Below are positions 10,601-12,360 of a stretch of DNA of 12,360 nt, one piece after another. The stretch is from Verrucomicrobiota bacterium. Its GTDB lineage: Bacteria > Verrucomicrobiota > Verrucomicrobiia > Limisphaerales > SXQI01. How positions within the stretch are numbered: the first letter of the stretch is position 1; each line of letters starts with the position of its first letter. Both the position numbers and the translations under genes were made by a program. The stretch covers positions 1-12,360 of the forward strand of contig WBXJ01000064.1 in the NCBI GenBank assembly GCA_008933045.1, given 5' to 3'. The notes beneath the pieces were generated by a model. The model saw only the letters and a program-made list of their open reading frames with translations, did no database searches and was not told the DNA's origin.

Positions 10601-11359
10601 GTCCAGCTCCGGAAGGGCGACATTCCTTCCGCTACGATCTACGATTATATCACCGACCCCAGCTCGGAGACTCCCCAGATACACATCCATTCAACAACCC
10701 AACCCGTCCCCTTGGCACCTGGAGCGTGGTTTATTTCCGTGATTAACCGTTCCTCGAAACCGGGACAGTTCTCATTGGCGGTGGATTATGATGGTTCGGC
10801 TGGTTCCCTAATTGAGTCGATCGTAAACAACCGATCATTGGCTTCTAGCTTACCCGTCAGTTCCACAAATCTTTACTCAACCGTTGTGGACTCGACCTCA
10901 AACCGGCTCCTTGTCGAAGTCGGGGATTTCGTGGGGCCAATCTTGCTCACTGCCACCCGCTCTGAAGATGGCTGGACTCAATCGGTTTCCAGCGGTCGTT
11001 TGTTAATCCGACCCGACGCAACGCATCCGAGTCTGACGGGGCATTGGACGGTCGCCATCGCAAACCACGGCACCGTCACGACCCGCATCACCTTGCAAGT
11101 TTCCACCGCAGGTGTCGGCTCGATCCTGCCTTCGTTGAACCGAATCAAAGCCAGTCTCGATCTCGATTCCGAGATGTTGTCTTGGACAACGATTCCATTT
11201 GAGTTTTATCAGATCGAATCCACAGCAGATCTTGAGAACTGGCAGGTCGTTTCAGGTAGCCTTCACCAATCGGCTGGTGAGGAGGCTTCACACAAGATGA
11301 CCCTGTCGGGATCAGGAGACACTCGATTCTTCCGCGTCGTGCAGGTGACAGCCCCATAG
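4628..11359 (+). CDS. Giant exported subtilisin-like serine protease (S8 family, Kp-43-like) with multi-domain beta-rich C-terminus
   Basis: The protein has 2243 residues. An in-frame TGA at 4622 leaves ATG 4628 as the first start; GAGAG at 4616-4620 is a modest ribosome binding site. Residues 1-26 form a signal peptide or anchor (hydrophobic 7-23, A18-A19-A20). Residues 129-193 and 210-278 are the two halves of an inhibitor-like propeptide. The catalytic domain is about 300-660: D311 (N-D-I-A-V-D, not the usual D-T-G), H343 (D-G-H-G-T), oxyanion N466 (P-S-G-N-F-G) and S615 (S-G-T-S-F-A-V-P-H-V). Residues 685-863 are the Kp-43 C-terminal beta domain (L-V-N-D-L-D-L at 751-757). Next come PPC-like modules (866-1036, 1197-1304, 1798-1938, 1947-2056, perhaps 2060-2165) and two P-domain-like modules (1055-1190; 1309-1425 resuming at 1743-1786). 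A verrucomicrobial 'Y-x-I-E-S-T-x-D-L-x-N-W' tail ends the protein. It probably cleaves proteins outside the cytoplasm. Fold and catalytic class are firm; the outer modules are by eye. Confidence 0.92.
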   Translation: MRFTPKIWAVLSMLLFLAAAFCWKKGNEYQTRQRQLLQPTPASPQSSLAPRGAARPLQLLTTAGSLAATPAPIQAPNAFPYRLANTTTSLGQLARRDHAILLRNALFDTAVSRRPEIPAHLRSEGDPGSYIVQGKQAIDQNFRTALQEVGAKVVSYIPNNAFLVQATPVAAAALEASPWVQTVIPFEPYFKLDPRLLKGAVAQTPLPSEVWLRVTVFEGQVQAAEQGMAQMGTEIIGISRSPFGPQLTVRPRPDSVPQLARLSAVQMIEPQKPRILANDLARVFVGAATNLGAATNYLELNGTNIWVNLNDIAVDKTHPDLTGRVFSYNTASNRPPFVDVDGHGTFVAATLVGSGKGALSTNTILGSATNSTYQGMAPASKLFVLPINLSPAVNSASEDIWLQETAASTNFVTFGRTNTLLSNNSWLYEGAFEYDSAAASFDSAVRDALPTLTGPQAVLYLFPSGNFGQGNDSGSEGEPGLIASPATAKNVITIGALEQARFLTNTITLTNIVVDPETGENVQTNVDTNFVFQAASDSAYEVASYSSRGNVGYGTEGDFGRFKPDLVAPGSFLVSARSKPWKLEDHVSTNSDIYLLLKDLNDPLGPDYRVDSGTSFAVPHVTGILALVQQFFEQRLPKALKRTLSPALMKALVINGARSVSEQYDRSPRATINYQGWGGPSLQRMVTASMTNLTEKEWPIQLVEQSPTNALATGESRSWKVKLSKEASQSPWNVTVVWTDPPGNPGASLKLVNDLDLEVRNDGTGVLFIGNDIGVDSTFNGPHPAGDAALPELRDFVNNVENVLIKEPFKFETNTTWTITVRARRVNVNAISDYFEENTTSVGTRAYRTNDVVQDFALVFASDNLALTNAFQVTSELTNTVADVHQAAAVSDGFSLPVVMTNGLPLFNQLVSANPSLITTNGVTNQWRFYVFDNKKVTNEFNSLTNGSNVVFAIFNPPNLSVSRVVDADLDMYVSRDVGLLSLEPKVMAHTNTFVSLGRQGEELAVFTNGLPTDIFYVAIKSEDQMAGEFSLLGLSTDEALEKEGPGGSRLLTGLPINVIVPDGTPGRPKAGIIIAVGLSTSRIMRTTVDATFNHQLLGDLVGNLKHGSQSVILNNHTLNNGNFQGRVNLVYNDSSLTSGMTNSITTDGPGSLNNFVGQRMSGAWLLTEIDNANGHTGRVETMTIRIDPMNDPLKNGITVFGSVDAGGIDCYPIEVPVEATNMIVRLKQKTPGIDLGMWVRRDELPTADVYDAKGTNIVVGAQELQLGEGSTPPLIPGGNYFLCITNANMFVVDYEVTVLFEMGTAGANRLSFTSYGGLLSDDAVTKFSVFADVDKTVAGARVSLRIDHSRVSDLSVHLVSPQGTRVVLTENRGGTNTLGYGSTLTLTNSLGAITNQQAFMVFTEEEDLADLPIKFKKPPFADYGTNRGEVFLSTFETATNANYQVGEKVEGWVVDSNLVSVLSNDLRAYSGTNLLILRQGAVHKPSGTKQGRAYQMTFAYRRGSFLNLLSTGLGDDKRPLATNALDPHYFVVESADALNPAPLRLVVGDPLLAPINRWFPNDLNSQWIAPNPPNAGNAHPPGKYVYRTVFESPTVSPYTVTGRWASENAGQEILINGVSLGLSSSNQGPAGFSQEFVIDTNFVSGLNTLDFVVTNLNIGSNQPIAFRAEMASSAALEKITNGWLQVKLNSTWTNLYLGGDDWKVASIEFVATADDQDFSLICPDGSVWIDEIRLVDTGTIYALPEEPLASLKSQRLIGEWTLEILDHRTQSALGDVPSLIEWRLDLDLAPPLPPAERLGNNVNYPNTINVASLTNGPLAIIPGVLHGDEIQYFIVPSCPSGQKVQITLLGLMNYAAIQLLADRSGLPTGNPLTDDYAPILNDLLPASANGLGVLTISTSEPEAAPLNPFQPMFLAVRNIDRFSTNSFQLKVVSDGNCVVPQPAPIVNNNPIRDVAASSDFDVPQNFVFYVPSDSTTAQVVMTSEPSSGLAVQLRKGDIPSATIYDYITDPSSETPQIHIHSTTQPVPLAPGAWFISVINRSSKPGQFSLAVDYDGSAGSLIESIVNNRSLASSLPVSSTNLYSTVVDSTSNRLLVEVGDFVGPILLTATRSEDGWTQSVSSGRLLIRPDATHPSLTGHWTVAIANHGTVTTRITLQVSTAGVGSILPSLNRIKASLDLDSEMLSWTTIPFEFYQIESTADLENWQVVSGSLHQSAGEEASHKMTLSGSGDTRFFRVVQVTAP
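8912..9850 (+). other. Nested insertion inside the second P-domain-like module of the subtilase
   Basis: Residues about 1429-1741 interrupt a P-domain-like fold. The first part of that fold (1309-1425) carries I-D-H1349-x-x-x-S-D1354-L and L-V-S-P-Q-G-T. The expected closing strands (G-E-W1761-T-L-E-I-L-D ... L-I-E-W1783-R-L) come only after the insertion. The insert begins like a DUF642/galactose-binding-like module (F-L-S-T-F-E ... G-W ... Y1495-Q-M-T-F) and ends with its usual closing pattern (W1729-I-D-E-I-R-L). Between these lies a further beta-sandwich-like unit, about 1556-1672, with V-Y-R-T-V-F ... I-L-I-N1617-G ... G-L-N-T-L-D-F-V-V. The boundaries are approximate and the domain names are inferred from pattern only. 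Confidence 0.45.
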
Positions 11360-11384
11360 GGCCTTCTCCAGCCTCGATCACTTC

Positions 11385-11415
11385 AAAAAAAAGCGGGCAC
11401 CACAAGGTGCCCGCT
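11385..11415 (-). terminator. Rho-independent terminator oriented for the minus strand
   Basis: A perfect 10-bp inverted repeat (11392-11401 and 11406-11415) with a 4-base loop is GC-rich in the stem. An uninterrupted run of eight A on the plus strand (11385-11392) precedes it. Read on the minus strand this is stem-loop followed by a T run, the classical intrinsic terminator. On the plus strand the bases after the stem (GAACCCAAA) contain no T run, so it is not a standard terminator for the subtilase gene. The hairpin may still pause or protect that transcript's 3' end, which ends 25 bases earlier. Confidence 0.72.
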
Positions 11416-11430
11416 GAACCCAAACAATTA

Positions 11431-11455
11431 GTCTTGCCGGAAACACGGCGAAGAC
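11431..11455. other. Hairpin next to the minus-strand terminator
   Basis: GTCTT-GCCG (11431-11439) pairs with CGGC-(G)-AAGAC (11446-11455). This makes nine base pairs with one bulged G at 11450 and a six-base loop. It lies 15 bases from the terminator stem. It could be part of a small RNA read from the minus strand or of the 3' untranslated region of the subtilase transcript. Confidence 0.5.
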
Positions 11456-11463
11456 CCATATGC

Positions 11464-11490
11464 GAAGTAACGTGTTGAACACTTTACTTC
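11464..11490. other. Second intergenic hairpin
   Basis: GAAGTAA (11464-11470) pairs fully with TTACTTC (11484-11490). After one C/T mismatch, GTG (11472-11474) pairs with CAC (11480-11482) around a five-base loop. It is AT-rich and weaker than its neighbours. It lies 8 bases beyond the 11431-11455 hairpin, giving three stem-loops in about 100 bases. Confidence 0.45.
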
Positions 11491-11583
11491 CACTCACAAT
11501 TCAACCAACCCAAGTGAGACGCTAGTCGCGGTGAGTTCGTTCAAAAAAATTCAGTCAAGTTCAATTTTTGTTGAGAAACCCTA

Positions 11584-11612
11584 TTGACACTGAGACTCAG
11601 TCGCATTAAACA
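11584..11612 (+). promoter_or_regulatory. Sigma70-like promoter for the beta-barrel gene
   Basis: TTGACA at 11584-11589 is a perfect -35 match. After a 17-base spacer, TAAACA at 11607-11612 is a fair -10. Transcription would start near 11619, about 28 bases before ATG 11647. The dyad at 11591-11605 lies within the spacer and a second copy lies just downstream of the start point, the usual placement for repression. The -10 match is weak and verrucomicrobial promoters are little known, so this is a moderate call. Confidence 0.42.
11591..11605 (+). promoter_or_regulatory. Operator copy 1, Fur-box-like 7-1-7 dyad
   Basis: TGAGACT-C-AGTCGCA is a 7-1-7 inverted repeat with 6 of 7 positions symmetrical. 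Fur-family boxes share this geometry (TGAnAAT-n-ATTnTCA type). It sits between the -35 and -10 elements, where a bound repressor would block RNA polymerase. The flanking TTAA extends the match to copy 2. The identity of the regulator is inferred; another dyad-binding repressor is possible. Confidence 0.5.
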
Positions 11613-11623
11613 AGAGGTAGTCA

Positions 11624-11650
11624 ATGAGACTTAGTCGCAATAAGAAATGA
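11624..11650 (+). CDS. Possible 8-codon leader peptide overlapping the next start
   Basis: ATG 11624 opens an eight-codon frame (M-R-L-S-R-N-K-K) whose TGA at 11648-11650 overlaps the ATG of the following gene as ATGA. AAGAGGT at 11612-11618 is a better ribosome binding site than anything just before ATG 11647 and lies about 5 bases upstream of this start. If transcription began upstream of 11612, the small frame could couple translation to the beta-barrel gene. If the proposed promoter is right, the ribosome site would lie outside the transcript. The frame also overlaps operator copy 2, so it may be chance. Confidence 0.2.
   Translation: MRLSRNKK
11625..11639 (+). promoter_or_regulatory. 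Operator copy 2, Fur-box-like 7-1-7 dyad
   Basis: TGAGACT-T-AGTCGCA repeats copy 1, with only the central base changed. The wider direct repeat (11591-11609 versus 11625-11643) differs at 2 of 19 positions. The copies are 34 bases apart, about three helical turns. The same off-symmetry G is kept in both, which argues for a conserved protein site rather than chance. Confidence 0.5.
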
Positions 11651-12360
11651 ACTCTACAACAAAAAGCATCGCCCTAATCGGACTGATCGCCTCGCTCGCT
11701 TCGTCCGTCAGTTCACTCGCTTCCGGTCGTTACTTCGGATACTCCTATCAACCCGAAACAAGTCCTGAAGGAGAATTGGAATTCGAGCAGTGGGTCACGG
11801 TGCGCTCGGGGCGATCCCGCAACACGACCGACCGCGCCGACGCTAAGGAGAACTACTCCAAGATGCAGATCAGCTCTGAAATCGAATACGGAGTCACTGA
11901 TCGTTACACAACAGCCGCCTATCTGAATTTTGAGCAGACGAGTTACCGAGAGGTTACTACCGAAAGTGATATCTCAAAGTTTCGCTTCGCCGGAATTTCT
12001 TGGGAGAACCGGTATCTCGTCCTGAATCCTGCAGAGAATCCTGTGGGAATGACCCTGTATATCGAGCCGACTTTCGCAGGAGACGAGATCGAATTGGAAC
12101 AGAAACTGATTTTCGGAAACCGAATCGGCGAATGGATATGGGCCGTTAATCTCACTCACGAGACCGAGTGGGAAAAGAATCTGAATACTACTGAAGGAAC
12201 CGCCATTGTTAGCGCAGGTCTGGCTCGATCCATTGGGAAGCGTTGGACATTGGGCATCGAAGCCAGAGACGTCACTGCATTTCCGGAATACGAAGAAGCA
12301 AGTTATTCAGCGTTGTTCGTCGGGCCAGTGGTTAGTTATCGAAATGAGAGATTCTGGGGA
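11647..12360 (+). CDS. Exported, probably outer-membrane beta-barrel protein (DUF6662-like), 5' part
   Basis: The frame runs 238 codons from ATG 11647 to the window edge without a stop; an in-frame TAA at 11641 excludes an earlier start. Residues 1-26 are a clear signal peptide: K6, a hydrophobic core I8-A18, and a Ser/Ala-rich end with cleavage likely after A25 (S-L-A). The mature part starts 'G-R-Y-F-G-Y-S-Y' and continues with alternating polar and aromatic strands, including E-F-E-Q-W-V-T and 'I79-E-Y-G-V-T-D-R' followed by T-A-A-Y-L-N-F. This is the look of small Gram-negative outer-membrane barrels; it recalls an uncharacterised family I believe is Pfam DUF6662, though I am unsure of the number. 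No function is known to me. The paired Fur-like operators before it suggest expression when a metal, probably iron, is scarce. The immediate ribosome binding site is poor. Confidence 0.78.
   Translation, partial: MNSTTKSIALIGLIASLASSVSSLASGRYFGYSYQPETSPEGELEFEQWVTVRSGRSRNTTDRADAKENYSKMQISSEIEYGVTDRYTTAAYLNFEQTSYREVTTESDISKFRFAGISWENRYLVLNPAENPVGMTLYIEPTFAGDEIELEQKLIFGNRIGEWIWAVNLTHETEWEKNLNTTEGTAIVSAGLARSIGKRWTLGIEARDVTAFPEYEEASYSALFVGPVVSYRNERFWG

Larger units (their letters stand above)
11385..11490 (-). ncRNA. Candidate small RNA (minus strand) ending at the intrinsic terminator
   Basis: Two hairpins (11490-11464, 11455-11431) followed by a terminator hairpin with a T run, all read on the minus strand, have the shape of a small regulatory RNA of about 100-130 bases. 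No convincing protein gene on the minus strand would use this terminator. Against it, I found no good -35/-10 pair on the minus strand between 11491 and 11560, and the hairpins are symmetrical so could belong to a plus-strand transcript. It matches no RNA family I recognise. Confidence 0.25.
11360..11646. other. 287-bp intergenic region between the subtilase operon and the beta-barrel gene
   Basis: From left to right it holds the minus-oriented terminator, two further hairpins, and a weaker third relative of the operator at 11515-11530 (TGAGACGCTAGTCGCG). Then come an AT-rich stretch (11541-11570), the promoter and the two operator copies. The AT-rich stretch has a weak CAAAAA/TTTTTG complementarity. 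No protein-coding frame with plausible start, ribosome site and composition is visible on either strand, apart from the tiny leader frame at 11624. Confidence 0.6.

Noticed and set aside
11392..11415. Terminator for the subtilase operon on the plus strand
   Set aside because: The hairpin is strong but GAACCCAAA follows on the plus strand with no T run; the T run exists only on the minus strand. A contribution to plus-strand ending cannot be excluded.
11145..11459. 104-codon minus-strand open frame over the subtilase 3' end
   Set aside because: It would run straight through the minus-strand intrinsic terminator and then antisense to conserved subtilase C-terminal codons, and it shows no recognisable protein pattern.
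11591..11643. CRISPR-like or transposon direct repeat
   Set aside because: There are only two good copies with a 15-base gap, inside a promoter, each with inner dyad symmetry. An operator pair explains them better.

Overview
The window looks like a chromosomal piece of a verrucomicrobial bacterium, probably a soil or freshwater relative of the Pedosphaera/Limisphaera group. This rests on three features. One is a very long GspK/PilX-like protein of the kind found in Verrucomicrobia pilin-like cassettes. Another is a giant secreted subtilase whose C-terminus (around residues 2180-2243) follows the 'L-S-W ... Y-x-I-E-S-T-x-D-L-x-N-W ... R-F-F-R-V' pattern common in secreted proteins of that phylum. 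The third is a marked excess of Thr-Asn dipeptides in the large exported proteins. The assignment comes from family patterns, not from any database search.

Layout: (1) nt 1-681, + strand, is the 3' part of a gene for a minor-pilin-like (PilW/GspJ-like) protein cut by the window edge. (2) nt 678-4598 is a 1306-residue GspK/PilX-like protein that overlaps the first gene by ATGA. (3) nt 4628-11359 is a 2243-residue exported serine protease of the S8 (subtilisin) family, Kp-43-like subgroup, which starts 30 bp after the previous stop. The three genes read as one operon. (4) nt 11360-11646 is a 287-bp intergenic stretch. It holds three hairpins; the first has a T-run only on the minus strand, so it looks like a minus-strand intrinsic terminator with no visible minus-strand gene. 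It also holds a sigma70-like promoter with two nearly identical dyad operators that resemble Fur boxes. (5) nt 11647 to the window end is the 5' part of a gene for an exported, probably outer-membrane beta-barrel protein.

How the genes may work together: the first two fit the minor-pilin/GspK pair that primes a type IV pilus-like or type II secretion pseudopilus. Here the GspK-like member is several times the usual size. The co-directional subtilase may be secreted by, attached to, or act on that surface machinery; this is inference from gene order. The subtilase has a two-part propeptide, an apparently intact D311/H343/N466/S615 catalytic set, the Kp-43 C-terminal beta domain and roughly ten further beta-rich modules. 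One P-domain-like module appears to be split by a nested insertion. The last gene belongs to a separate unit that the operators suggest is controlled by metal, possibly iron.

I saw no tRNA, rRNA, CRISPR array, insertion sequence or phage gene.
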